The position numbers were made by a program, and so were the translations under genes. Under the pieces are notes generated by a model that worked only from the letters and a program-made list of their open reading frames with translations, ran no database searches and was not told the origin of the DNA. 51,107 nucleotides of DNA from positions 1-51,107 of the forward strand of contig JAGBTM010000014.1 in assembly GCA_017631325.1 (NCBI GenBank), written 5' to 3'. Source of the DNA: Clostridia bacterium. Its GTDB lineage: Bacteria; Bacillota; Clostridia; Oscillospirales; CAG-272. Positions 1 to 7,898 of the stretch are shown here, piece after piece. Within the stretch, counting starts at the first letter, position 1; every line of letters starts with the position of its first letter.

Positions 1-1
1 C

Positions 2-760
2 CATCTTCTCGAAAGACGTCCCAAGGCTCTTTCCGGTGGTCAGAAGCAGAGAGTTGCGCTCGGCCGTGCTATCGTTCGTAACCCCAAGGTATTCCTTCTT
101 GACGAGCCGCTTTCAAACCTCGACGCTAAACTTCGTGCGAGCATGAGAACCGAGCTTACCAAGCTTCACAAGAAGGTTGAGACCACGTTTATCTACGTTA
201 CTCACGACCAGGTAGAGGCTATGACCATGGCTTCCCGTATAGTTGTTATGAGAGATGGTCTTATCCAGCAGGTTGACACTCCCCAGAACCTTTACGATTC
301 TCCCTGCAACCTCTTCGTTGCAGGCTTCATAGGAACTCCTCAGATGAACTTCATCACCGGTAAGCTTGTTAAGCGCGAGAATGACCTTTTCGCTACTCTC
401 GGTACCACCGAGGTTAAGCTTCCCGCTGACAAGGCTAACAACCCCGACCTCAAGGAGTACATCGGTCAGGACGTTATCTTCGGTATTCGTCCCGAGGCAA
501 TTCACGACGAGCCCATGTTCCTTCAGACCCTTTCCGAGACCACAATGCAGGTTGACGTTGACGTAACCGAGCTTATGGGCGCTGAGATTTACCTTTACCT
601 CGGCTTCGACGGAATGGAGGACGCTACCAACGGCAAGAACCTTATTGCAAGAGTATCTTCACGTTCCAAGGCTCAGGCGGGCGACAGAATTACCGTTGCA
701 ATTGACACCTCCCGTATTCACATTTTCGACAAGGATACCGAGAAGTGCATCTGCCACTAA
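2..760 (+). CDS. Sugar ABC transporter ATP-binding protein (MsmK/UgpC/MalK type), 5' truncated
   Basis: ATPase subunit of a carbohydrate-import ABC transporter; it acts on the inner face of the membrane and powers a binding-protein-dependent permease. The reading frame is already open at the window edge, so the N-terminus and Walker A are missing; 252 residues are visible. They start just before the ABC signature [14 protein letters not shown], followed by Walker B with catalytic Glu ([16 protein letters not shown]), the H-loop ([10 protein letters not shown]) and a C-terminal regulatory OB-fold region containing FGIRPEAI, typical of the MalK/MsmK branch. A strong hairpin terminator follows the stop. 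The permease and binding-protein genes must lie outside the window or elsewhere; such ATPases often serve several transporters. Family assignment is secure, substrate is not. Confidence 0.93.
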   Translation, partial: HLLERRPKALSGGQKQRVALGRAIVRNPKVFLLDEPLSNLDAKLRASMRTELTKLHKKVETTFIYVTHDQVEAMTMASRIVVMRDGLIQQVDTPQNLYDSPCNLFVAGFIGTPQMNFITGKLVKRENDLFATLGTTEVKLPADKANNPDLKEYIGQDVIFGIRPEAIHDEPMFLQTLSETTMQVDVDVTELMGAEIYLYLGFDGMEDATNGKNLIARVSSRSKAQAGDRITVAIDTSRIHIFDKDTEKCICH

Positions 761-780
761 GCTAAAAATTACACACGAAT

Positions 781-817
781 GGCGCGAGAGGCGAAAGCCG
801 TCTCGCGCCCATTTTTT
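781..817 (+). terminator. Intrinsic terminator after the ABC ATPase gene
   Basis: Stem GGCGCGAGA (781-789) pairs with TCTCGCGCC (801-809) around a GGC-GAAA-GCC core and is followed by a T-run from 812. Confidence 0.9.
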
Positions 818-1114
818 ACCATTTTCGCGCCTTTTTGTAAAAAGCAGTTTACAACTTAGATTTTCGTTTCGCTCGGAAAATGGCCCAAAACACCATCAAA
901 ATGGCCGTTTTGTGCTTGTTTATGCTCAAAAAAATTCAAAAACTGAGTATAAACGGGCAAAATCACGAAAAACGAATTTTATCAAAAACACGTTTTTTGT
1001 AATCTTTGATTTACATTTTGCCTGTTTTCAGAAAAAAATGAACATGCCTTGGCCATAAAACGCTAAAAAATGCAAAAAAATACAAAAAAATGAACAAATT
1101 TTTTGTGATAACTA
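818..1114. other. AT-rich spacer with one inverted repeat
   Basis: No convincing gene is seen here. GTTTATGCTCA (918-928) and TGAGTATAAAC (944-954) form an 11-bp inverted repeat with one G-T pair and a 15-nt loop. The rest is rich in A and T runs and leads into the promoter at 1115. Confidence 0.6.
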
Positions 1115-1143
1115 TTGACTAAATAATATAAATTTGATATAAT
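1115..1143 (+). promoter_or_regulatory. SigA-type promoter of the coiled-coil gene
   Basis: TTGACT (1115-1120), 17-bp spacer, TATAAT (1138-1143). The start ATG at 1187 follows an AGAGG ribosome binding site at 1176. Confidence 0.88.
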
Positions 1144-1186
1144 ATTATCGATAAAAAATGCCGCACAGCGGAGAAAGAGGTAAGAC

Positions 1187-3031
1187 ATGAGTTCTCTCAC
1201 CATGAGCAAGAAGGAAGTCAAGGCATACGTTGCCGGACTTACCAGCGCAATTTCCGAAAATAAGAAGAAGGTAAACGAGCAGCTTGGCTTCTATAAGCTT
1301 GCTGCAAAGAGCGTAGCAGGTGCCGCAAAGTACTTTACTGCTGCGGAGAAATCCTACAACAAAAAGCAGAACAAGAAGAACACTGCAAAGTACGAGGAGG
1401 CAAAGGAAGACCTGCTTGAGTGCGCAGCTACCTACAACTCCATCGGCGAGTGCCTCACAGCGCTTGTGGCCGATATCCGTTCTACATATACCGAGTTAGC
1501 TTCTCTTCTTCCTAAGAAGGCTGCTAAGTATGAGTCCGAGTGCGACAAGTATCTTGCAGAGGTATCCGGTCGCGTTGACAAGATTCAGGCTACCGTTGCA
1601 GACGTTACTCTTCCCGGCGCACAAGAGGCAGAGGCAGTAGCAGAGGAGATTTCCGAGACCACCCTCGTTGATGAGGCGCCTGTTGAGGAGGTTGCTCCCG
1701 TTGCTGAGACTGTAGAGGAGGCAGCTCCCGTACAGGAGATTCCCGTATACGACTATCGTGCACCCAGCTTCACTCCCGAGGCTAAGGTTATGCCCGTATC
1801 GGTTGACATTTCTTCCATCGTAGAGAAGGCTATCGCTGCTACCATGCAGAAGTTTGTTCTCGCTTTTGACAAGAAGATTGAGAAATTCGTAGCAAACCAC
1901 CCTGTAAATATTCCCGTAGGAACTGCAGCAGCTCCCGCTGGCGAGGCTGCAACTCCCACTCTCGTATCCAGAACCTACGGCGCTGACGAGATTATGGATC
2001 TCGAGAAGTCCATTCTCGACGACGAGCAGTTTATCATCGACAAGCTTACCGCTATGATGGAGAACCTCAAGACCCTTACCGTTGGTATGGCAGAGCTTAC
2101 CGCTGCTTACTCCGAGCTTTCCGACAAGGTTGACGAAATCAATGAGCTTCAGAAGCAGACCAACGACGTACAGCGTCACACTCTCCGTGAGCAGCAGGGT
2201 ATCCAGGTTAACCAGAGAGTTATCGCTCAGGATCAGATTTCCATCGCTCAGGAGCAGACCATGCTTATCGAGCAGCAGAGAGCTATGGCAGAGCGTCAGC
2301 AGAACGTTACCGAGGCTCAACAGGCAATGGAGGAGACTCAGCGCGTAGTTATCGACACTCAGTCCACTCTTGAAGAGGCTATGAAGTCTGTAATGCAGGC
2401 TCAGAAGGATATCATCAACACCCAGCAGTCCATCATCGCAGGCAACAACAAGAACGCTGACATTCAGGCCGAAATCGCTGAGCGTCAGGCTGAAACCCTT
2501 GCTATCCAGAAGGAAGCTCTCGCTTCTCAGAAGCAGGTTCTTCGCGATCAGAGATCTACTCTTGAAAAGCAGAAGGACGTTGAATCAGGTACTCCCCGTA
2601 AGAAGACCCGTTCTCGCAAGGCTGCAGCTCCCGTAGAGGAGACAGTTGTTGAAGAAGCAGTTGTTGAAGAAGCGGTTGTTGAAGAGGCAGTTGTCGAGGA
2701 AGTAGCTGTTGAAGAGGCAGTTGTTGAAGAAGCGGCTATCGAGGAAGTAGCTGTTGAAGAGGCAGTTGTTGAAGAAGCGGCTATCGAGGAAGTAGCTATC
2801 GAAGAGGAAGTTGTCGAAGAAGCGGCTATCGAGGAAGTAGCTGTTGAAGAGGCAGTTGTTGAAGAGGTAGCTATCGAAGAGGCAGTTGTTGAAGAAGCAG
2901 CTATCGAGGAAGTAGCTGTTGAAGAGGTAGCTATCGAAGAGGCAGTTGTTGAAGAAGCAGCTGTTGAAGAGGCAGCTCCCGCAGAGGCTGACATCGCAGA
3001 GCTTTCCGCTGACGAAGAGTTCAACGCATAA
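1187..3031 (+). CDS. Coiled-coil protein with a Val/Glu/Ala repeat tail, unknown function
   Basis: Function not recognised; 614 residues, no signal peptide or membrane segment. Residues 1-140 are lysine-rich and helical. Residues 150-185 are an acidic linker. Residues about 340-465 form roughly 18 consecutive seven-residue units with Gln at a fixed position (for example EQTMLIE, QQRAMAE, RQQNVTE), a clear long coiled coil. A basic patch follows (PRKKTRSRKAAAP, about 470-481), then about 115 residues of five-residue repeats (VVEEA, AIEEV, AVEEA) encoded by 2641-2975, then a short unique end. This architecture suggests a structural or scaffolding role, perhaps binding nucleic acid or a surface through the basic patch, but that is inference. 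The gene is monocistronic, with its own strong promoter and terminator, which suggests substantial expression. Confidence 0.85.
   Translation: MSSLTMSKKEVKAYVAGLTSAISENKKKVNEQLGFYKLAAKSVAGAAKYFTAAEKSYNKKQNKKNTAKYEEAKEDLLECAATYNSIGECLTALVADIRSTYTELASLLPKKAAKYESECDKYLAEVSGRVDKIQATVADVTLPGAQEAEAVAEEISETTLVDEAPVEEVAPVAETVEEAAPVQEIPVYDYRAPSFTPEAKVMPVSVDISSIVEKAIAATMQKFVLAFDKKIEKFVANHPVNIPVGTAAAPAGEAATPTLVSRTYGADEIMDLEKSILDDEQFIIDKLTAMMENLKTLTVGMAELTAAYSELSDKVDEINELQKQTNDVQRHTLREQQGIQVNQRVIAQDQISIAQEQTMLIEQQRAMAERQQNVTEAQQAMEETQRVVIDTQSTLEEAMKSVMQAQKDIINTQQSIIAGNNKNADIQAEIAERQAETLAIQKEALASQKQVLRDQRSTLEKQKDVESGTPRKKTRSRKAAAPVEETVVEEAVVEEAVVEEAVVEEVAVEEAVVEEAAIEEVAVEEAVVEEAAIEEVAIEEEVVEEAAIEEVAVEEAVVEEVAIEEAVVEEAAIEEVAVEEVAIEEAVVEEAAVEEAAPAEADIAELSADEEFNA
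2641..2975 (+). repeat. In-frame 15-nt coding repeats (VEEA tail)
   Basis: About 20 imperfect 15-nt units encode VVEEA, AVEEA, AIEEV and related pentapeptides. The unit length is a multiple of three, so gain or loss of units changes protein length without shifting the frame. Confidence 0.9.
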
Positions 3032-3047
3032 TCCAATCGCTTAAACC

Positions 3048-3082
3048 AAATGGCTAGCTCAAGCTGTGAGCTAGCCATTTTT
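3048..3082 (+). terminator. Intrinsic terminator after the coiled-coil gene
   Basis: Perfect 14-bp stem: AAATGGCTAGCTCA (3048-3061) with TGAGCTAGCCATTT (3067-3080), 5-nt loop, then further T residues. Confidence 0.9.
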
Positions 3083-3101
3083 AAAAAGAAACGAAACACT
3101 T

Positions 3102-3185
3102 GTCAAGCTGCGGCATCAAACCGTCCGTCAAGCCGTGGTATTAAACTACTAATCAAGCCGCGAAATAAAAGCACTCGCCAAAGCG
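3102..3185. repeat. Degenerate tandem repeat, 25-bp period
   Basis: The motif RTCAAGCYGYGG recurs with starts at 3102, 3127 and 3152, and a weaker copy at 3177, an exact 25-bp period with diverged sequence. It lies in the 333-bp spacer between the coiled-coil gene and spoVG and is non-coding as far as I can see; 3186-3311 shows nothing else recognisable. Confidence 0.7.
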
Positions 3186-3311
3186 GTGCTCCGTATATTT
3201 TTTATCCTTTAAACCAAGATAACAAAAATGCGTATTGCCTACTCAAAATACGAAAAAATTTTTGAAGGCTTAAAAAGGTTACAGGGACAAAGCTCAAGCG
3301 CCGTAAAACCC

Positions 3312-3349
3312 ATAAAAATTAAAAACCGACACACCGTGAGGTGCATCGG
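3312..3349 (-). terminator. Intrinsic terminator of spoVG
   Basis: On the minus strand, stem CCGA..CACC/GGTG..TCGG (3326-3349, two internal mismatches) is followed by T-runs (A-runs on the plus strand at 3312-3325). Confidence 0.7.
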
Positions 3350-3364
3350 AATTTAATTCTTAGA

Positions 3365-3673
3365 TTACATTATAACGGTGCTGTTTTCTTCAGCGAGCTC
3401 GTTATCATGCTCGGTTGCCACGAGCTGTACGTGATACGCGTCAATTACGGCTTCTTCAACGGCGGCTCTAAACTGCGTGTTTATCGGGTGGACGATATCA
3501 CGGTAGGTGCCGTCGGGATTTTTTCTCGAGGGCATAACGATAAAGTATCTGTCGCGAGCATAGATAACCTTTATATCATGCACGGCAAGACAATCGTCAA
3601 AGGTTACCGAAACGATAGCCTTCATAGGTCCTTCGTCAAAAAACTTTCTGATTTTAATGTCGGTTAACTGCAT
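3365..3673 (-). CDS. spoVG: SpoVG family regulatory protein
   Basis: Small nucleic-acid-binding regulator of the SpoVG family, which in Firmicutes affects septation, sporulation and stress genes. The 102 residues contain the family core nearly unchanged: TDIKIRKF at the start, then MKAIVSVTFDDCLAVHDIKV, then MPSRKNPDGTYRDIVHPI. The acidic C-terminal tail after residue 85 is variable in the family. The start is set by an AGAGGAAAGGA ribosome binding site upstream of the ATG. The gene stands alone, divergent from murC, with its own terminator. Presence of SpoVG does not prove sporulation, as many non-sporing Firmicutes keep it. Confidence 0.95.
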   Translation of the reverse strand: MQLTDIKIRKFFDEGPMKAIVSVTFDDCLAVHDIKVIYARDRYFIVMPSRKNPDGTYRDIVHPINTQFRAAVEEAVIDAYHVQLVATEHDNELAEENSTVIM

Positions 3674-3959
3674 TCACTTAATTTCCTTTCCTCTGATGTA
3701 AATTACGCTTTAAGTATACAATAAGTTTGTTAATAATATTCGCAAGTGAAACAAACAAATTTAGCAGTTTGTGTTACATTTTTGTGAATTTGCAAAGCGG
3801 ACGACGCTTTTAGATATAAACGTACAGGCTATCCTATAATTCTACCCTGGATACTCCGCCGTACGTTGTGTTACCAAATTCCCCCAAGGCTCATAACATA
3901 ATATTGCACTAAGGAGCATGGCCAAAACGGCTCACAGCTCGCAATACGGAGAGAATATT
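3674..3959. other. Divergent spoVG/murC spacer
   Basis: AT-rich 286-bp region that must hold both promoters. A TATAAT at 3835-3840 points towards murC but has no good -35; on the minus strand a TATACT-like element lies near spoVG. I see no convincing operator. The ATG at 3918 with a 1-nt gap from AAGGAG is judged not to be the murC start. Confidence 0.45.
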
Positions 3960-5357
3960 ATGCAAAAGTACAAAAATAAGCTTACCAAGGAAGGCGTGCG
4001 CAGGCTTTTAGCCTCACAGGATACCCGAGTTCACCTCGTCGGTGTTGGAGGAGTGTCAATGTACTCGCTTGCTATCCTTGCGGCCTCGCGCGGATTAAAG
4101 GTTACGGGCAGTGACAGAGTAGCCTCGAGCCGTACGGCTGATTTGCTTATGCGAGAAATACCTGTCAAAATAGGGCACGACGAGAAAAACGTTGTCGGTG
4201 CAAGTCTTGTTGTGTATTCTCATGCTATAAGCGAGGATAATCCCGAGCTTCAAAAAGCAAGGGAGTTGCAGATACCTACGGTATCACGCGCTGAGCTTCT
4301 TGGCGCTATTATGCTTGATTTTCACAACAGAATAGGCGTCTCGGGAACACACGGCAAAAGCACTACGACAGCCATGCTGGATTTAATATTTTCCTCGGCG
4401 CTCTGCGAGCCAACCACTCTCTCGGGGGCAAATTTGATCTTAGGAACGCCCATAAGAGAGGGCGGAAAAGACCTGCTTCTCTACGAGGCGTGTGAGTACC
4501 GGGACTCGTTTTTAAGCTTCTTACCGACGGTCGCCGCAGCGCTTAATCTCGAATACGACCACCCCGATTACTTTAAGGATATAAAGACACTCAAAAATTC
4601 ATTCAGGCGCGCTCTTTCGCACGCCTCGAGCTTTGCCGTTGTCAATATGGACGACGAAAATCTCTGTGAGCTTATTCCCGAGATAAAATCCAGAGTGGTA
4701 ACCTTTGGACAGGGCGAGAGGGCTGATTATCGATATCTTATAACCAAATTTTTCGACACGGGTCACGAGTTTGTGCTCTATCACAACAAAGCGGCACTGC
4801 ATAGATTTACCATTAACGTGCCTGGCGTTCACAATGTAACAAACGCCGTCTGCGCCATCGTTATAGCTCTCGAATACGGCATAGATATTGACACGGTTGC
4901 AGGTGCCATTTCGTCGTTCAGACCGATAAATGCAAGGCTCGAGCTTATAGGCGAGCACCACGGACGCCCCGTGTATCTCGATTACGCGCATCACCCCACC
5001 GAGATACAGGTGACGATAAACACCCTGAAGCTATTGACGCGTGATATGCTCACTGTGGTTTTCAAGCCACACACCTATTCAAGAACAGCCGCGCTGTTTC
5101 GTGATTTTTCAAGCTCGCTTTCGCTTGCCGACCACATTGTACTTACCGATATATATCCGGCCAGAGAGCAACCCATAAAGGGCGTAAGCTCGCTTAGGCT
5201 GGCAGAGGATATAGGCGAGAGGGCAATTTTTTCGCCCGACGGAGAGGTAGTGCATTGTCTGGACACCTACACCTCAGGCGCAATAGTTATAATGGGCGCG
5301 GGAGGACTTGATGAGATTATAAAGGCCGTTATAGACGTTGGGCCCCAAGACCGATAA
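3960..5357 (+). CDS. murC: UDP-N-acetylmuramate--L-alanine ligase
   Basis: Adds L-alanine to UDP-MurNAc with ATP in the cytoplasm, the first amino-acid step of peptidoglycan precursor synthesis. Features seen: N-terminal nucleotide-binding domain with HLVGVGGVSMYSLA and GSD; ATP loop GTHGKSTTT near residue 129; the MurC-type EACEYRDSFL and NLEYDHPDYF acidic motifs; NARLELIG and DYAHHPTE of the C-terminal domain; HTYSRT. The length of 465 residues is normal. I chose the ATG at 3960 because GGAG at 3948-3951 is well spaced; an ATG at 3918 in frame has AAGGAG only 1 nt upstream. The gene is not in an operon with other mur genes here. Confidence 0.94.
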   Translation: MQKYKNKLTKEGVRRLLASQDTRVHLVGVGGVSMYSLAILAASRGLKVTGSDRVASSRTADLLMREIPVKIGHDEKNVVGASLVVYSHAISEDNPELQKARELQIPTVSRAELLGAIMLDFHNRIGVSGTHGKSTTTAMLDLIFSSALCEPTTLSGANLILGTPIREGGKDLLLYEACEYRDSFLSFLPTVAAALNLEYDHPDYFKDIKTLKNSFRRALSHASSFAVVNMDDENLCELIPEIKSRVVTFGQGERADYRYLITKFFDTGHEFVLYHNKAALHRFTINVPGVHNVTNAVCAIVIALEYGIDIDTVAGAISSFRPINARLELIGEHHGRPVYLDYAHHPTEIQVTINTLKLLTRDMLTVVFKPHTYSRTAALFRDFSSSLSLADHIVLTDIYPAREQPIKGVSSLRLAEDIGERAIFSPDGEVVHCLDTYTSGAIVIMGAGGLDEIIKAVIDVGPQDR

Positions 5358-5375
5358 AGGCATACGTTGCAGGAT

Positions 5376-5404
5376 TTTACGTTTTCCGCATTTTAAGATA
5401 TAAT
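5376..5404 (+). promoter_or_regulatory. Likely promoter of the DUF523 gene
   Basis: TTTACG (5376-5381), 17-bp spacer, TATAAT (5399-5404). The leader to 5528 contains an AAAGGCT/AGCCTTT inverted repeat. Confidence 0.65.
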
Positions 5405-5527
5405 ATGAACCCTTAAAGGCTTGTAGAACTTAAGGTATAGCCTTTGTTCAAACGGATAAAAGCTTTTCTAGAAAAATAAACAATTCCGTCGCGCCGACTG
5501 CATTTCGGTAGCGGGAAAGGACGAAAA

Positions 5528-5962
5528 ATGAAAGAAAATCTTATAATAAGCGCGTGCCTTTTGGGCACGCCCTGTCGCTACGACGGGAAAAGTGTCAAAA
5601 AGATAGACCTCGCGCCTCTTTTGGAAAGATATAATCTCATACCGATTTGTCCTGAGATATACGGTGGTCTTTCCACTCCCAGAATACCAAGCGAAAGACA
5701 GGGGGCGCGCGTCGTTATGAAGGACGGCACCGACGTAACCGAGGCGTTTCGCAGAGGAGCCGAGGCGACGCTCAACTTCGCTAAGCTCAACGGGGCACGT
5801 CGCGCGCTTCTTAAAGCAAAGAGCCCCTCGTGTGGAAAGGGAGAGATATACGACGGCAGCTTTACGGCCACTCTGACAGATGGCGTTGGCGTTGCAGCAG
5901 AGCTTCTTATCTCGATGGGAATTGAAGTTTTCACCGAGGACGAGATGGACAAGCTCCTCTGA
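5528..5962 (+). CDS. DUF523 family protein (TudS-like)
   Basis: 144-residue member of the DUF523 family; characterised relatives (TudS) are [4Fe-4S] enzymes that desulfurise 2-thiouracil, so a thiolated-base or sulfur role is possible, by homology only. Conserved cysteines are visible: SACLLGTPCRYDG near the N-terminus, ICPEIYGGLSTPR in the middle, and KSPSCG around residue 100. The start has an AAAGGA ribosome binding site 5-8 nt upstream. It is apparently monocistronic, with its own candidate promoter after murC and a strong new promoter before mgtE. Family assignment is firm; enzymatic role is not established for this clade. Confidence 0.88.
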   Translation: MKENLIISACLLGTPCRYDGKSVKKIDLAPLLERYNLIPICPEIYGGLSTPRIPSERQGARVVMKDGTDVTEAFRRGAEATLNFAKLNGARRALLKAKSPSCGKGEIYDGSFTATLTDGVGVAAELLISMGIEVFTEDEMDKLL

Positions 5963-6084
5963 TTTTTAACACGCCCCCACCCTAAAGCCTTAAATTTTAA
6001 GTAAAAGCTAGGTTTTTGTAACTGCGTGTTAAGCTAGAAAATAATTAAACGCGAAAAGTAGGAAATTAAATTAAAATAAAACTG

Positions 6085-6113
6085 TTGACAAAGATATTGC
6101 TCTGGTGTATAAT
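6085..6113 (+). promoter_or_regulatory. Consensus promoter of the mgtE leader transcript
   Basis: TTGACA (6085-6090), 17-bp spacer, TATAAT (6108-6113): a full consensus. The expected transcript starts near 6120, giving about 160 nt of leader before mgtE. Confidence 0.9.
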
Positions 6114-6165
6114 TTTAGTGGAAACAGTTTTTTGAAAGAAATAAACTAACGAAGGAGTGATTTTC

Positions 6166-6246
6166 ATGGCGGACGGCTGTCATAGTACATACCTTAAGAC
6201 AAAAAATAAAATAGTACTCGGCGGCGCGCCCTCGGACGTACTATAA
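6166..6246 (+). CDS. 26-codon leader ORF upstream of mgtE
   Basis: Small ORF starting MADGCHSTYL and ending GGAPSDVL, preceded by one of the best ribosome binding sites of the window (GAAGGAGTG, 6151-6159, 7 nt before the ATG). It is in a different frame from mgtE and stops 34 nt before it. The coding segment contains two copies of ATAGTAC (6182-6188 and 6211-6217) that can each pair with GTACTAT at 6238-6244, which overlaps the stop codon. The arrangement resembles leader-peptide attenuators of Mg2+ transporters such as mgtL in concept, but no homology is claimed. It may be a real regulatory peptide or a chance ORF; the ribosome binding site favours the former. Confidence 0.6.
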   Translation: MADGCHSTYLKTKNKIVLGGAPSDVL

Positions 6247-6278
6247 GCGTCCTTTTCGCTCTGCCGATTTGGAGGCAG
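6182..6278 (+). promoter_or_regulatory. Candidate attenuator/translation switch ahead of mgtE
   Basis: Two upstream ATAGTAC copies (6182-6188, 6211-6217) compete for one GTACTAT (6238-6244). Next come a small stem AGCG/CGCT (6246-6249 with 6257-6260) and a hairpin CTGCC/GGCAG (6261-6265 with 6274-6278) that buries part of the mgtE GGAGG (6271-6275). No M-box fits between the transcription start and the leader ORF. Confidence 0.55.
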
Positions 6279-6280
6279 AA

Positions 6281-7696
6281 ATGGAAGAGAAAATCATACT
6301 TACAAGAGATCTGTCCTCGTCTGCTGCCGAAGCAGACTTTGAAGAGATCTCTTTGTTTTTTGAAGAAAAAATACGGGAAAAGAGATACAGGGAATTAAAG
6401 GAGCTTATCGCTACTATCCCGTCGGCCGATATGGCGGAAATCTTTGAGAATACCGACAAGGCGCATCAGAGCACCCTTTTTAGACTAATGTCAAAGGAAG
6501 CAGCGGCCGATGCCTTTACCAATCTTCAGCCCGATACTCAGCGCAGACTCATAGAGTCCTTCACCGATATAGAGCTTTCGGAGATACTCGAGGAGCTTTA
6601 TATTGACGACACGGTTGACCTTATAGAAGAAATGCCCGCCATCGTCGTCAAGCGTATTCTCAAGTCCTCAACCAAGGAGGACCGCGACGTCATAAACACC
6701 ATACTGCGCTACCCGAAGCATTCAGCTGGTAGTGTTATGACGACCGAATACGTCAGATTTCTTGAAAATATGAACGTCGAGGAGGCGCTCACACATATCA
6801 GGCGAGTGGCCATCGACAAGGAAACGATATATACCTGCTACGTAACCGACAGAGACAGACACCTTCTCGGTGTAGTTACGGCAAAGCAGCTGCTCACCGC
6901 AGAGCTTGACACTCCCCTCACCGACATAATGGACGAGGGAATTATCTACGTTAATACTCACGACGACAGAGAAGAGGTGGCGCACAAGCTTAACAGATAC
7001 GGCTTTCTTGCGATGCCTGTCGCAGACAGCGAGGGCAGACTCGTAGGTATTATCACCCTTGACGACGCCGTTGACGTTATTAAAGAGGAGTCCGAGGAGG
7101 ACTTTGCAAAGATGGCGGCTATCACGCCCACTGAGGCCCCGTATCTCAAGACCTCGGTAATCAAAATATGGCTTGCAAGACTGCCATGGCTTCTTATACT
7201 TATGCTTTCATCGACAATATCAAGCACGATACTCGGTGGATTTGAGGCGGCTTTGCCCGCAGTCCTCGTCCTTTTCGTGCCCATGATAATGGGAACGGGC
7301 GGAAACTCGGGTGGACAGTCCTCGGTTACGGTTACGCGCAGTATCTCGCTCTCGGAGATAGAATTTTCGGACATCGGCCGTGTTTTTTGGAAGGAGCTTC
7401 GCGTAGGACTGCTCTCGGGCGGAGTGCTTGGAGTGGTTACCTTTATCAAGGTAGTCCTTATCGATAAGCTACTCTTAAACAACCCGTCTATTACCGTTTT
7501 GGTTGCAGGCGTCGTAGCGCTCTCGCTTACAGTCACCATCATAGCGGCCAAGCTCATAGGAGCAATACTCCCTATTCTCGCGAAGAAAATAGGACTGGAC
7601 CCTGCCGTTATGGCTTCTCCTCTTATCACCACCCTCGTCGATGCGCTCTCGCTCGTAATCTACTTTGCCGTTGCAAGCGCAACTCTTCCCGTGTAG
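6281..7696 (+). CDS. mgtE: Magnesium transporter MgtE
   Basis: Mg2+-gated inner-membrane channel for magnesium uptake. The 471 residues show the family order: an acidic helical N-domain (about 20-140, repeats of the form DIELSEILEELYIDD), tandem CBS domains (about 145-275, beginning HSAGSVMTTEYV), then the membrane domain from about 290. Diagnostic pore motifs are present: MGTGGNSGGQSSVTVTRS near residue 337 and DPAVMASPLITTLVDA near 440, whose Asp lines the pore in known structures. The start is the ATG at 6281 behind GGAGG with 5-nt spacing; an upstream in-frame TTG at 6269 overlaps that site and is less likely. Expression is probably controlled by the structured leader described separately. 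Confidence 0.95.
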   Translation: MEEKIILTRDLSSSAAEADFEEISLFFEEKIREKRYRELKELIATIPSADMAEIFENTDKAHQSTLFRLMSKEAAADAFTNLQPDTQRRLIESFTDIELSEILEELYIDDTVDLIEEMPAIVVKRILKSSTKEDRDVINTILRYPKHSAGSVMTTEYVRFLENMNVEEALTHIRRVAIDKETIYTCYVTDRDRHLLGVVTAKQLLTAELDTPLTDIMDEGIIYVNTHDDREEVAHKLNRYGFLAMPVADSEGRLVGIITLDDAVDVIKEESEEDFAKMAAITPTEAPYLKTSVIKIWLARLPWLLILMLSSTISSTILGGFEAALPAVLVLFVPMIMGTGGNSGGQSSVTVTRSISLSEIEFSDIGRVFWKELRVGLLSGGVLGVVTFIKVVLIDKLLLNNPSITVLVAGVVALSLTVTIIAAKLIGAILPILAKKIGLDPAVMASPLITTLVDALSLVIYFAVASATLPV

Positions 7697-7832
7697 TCCT
7701 TTTTCGTAGGTGCGCTAGAGCTTGAAGCAATAGCAATTTAGCCGTGATATAAATCCCGACAGCAGAGAAAAGCTCGGTAGCATGCAAATCCAAAGCGGAC
7801 AACAAAAGCATCGCTCAAAAACCAACAAAAAC

Positions 7833-7876
7833 AAAAGCCTCGTGCGGCGCGAAAACGTGACGCAAGAGGCTTTTTT
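7833..7876. terminator. Bidirectional terminator between mgtE and the esterase gene
   Basis: AAAAGCCTC-x-TGCG (7833-7846) pairs with CGCA-x-GAGGCTTTT (7861-7874). It is flanked by T-runs on both strands, so it can end both convergent genes. Confidence 0.85.
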
Positions 7877-7898
7877 GTTATATTTTGACAACTTTGAT

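Noticed and set aside
645..1058. Open frame overlapping the end of the ABC ATPase gene
   Set aside because: It runs through the terminator hairpin and AT-rich spacer; no family resemblance and no start signals.
2548..3099. Ser/Thr/Ala-rich open frame opposite the VEEA repeats
   Set aside because: The repeat simply has no stop codons in this antisense frame; no start signals.
6120..6280. M-box riboswitch ahead of mgtE
   Set aside because: Only about 45 nt lie between the expected start and the leader ORF, and no M-box-like helices could be built.
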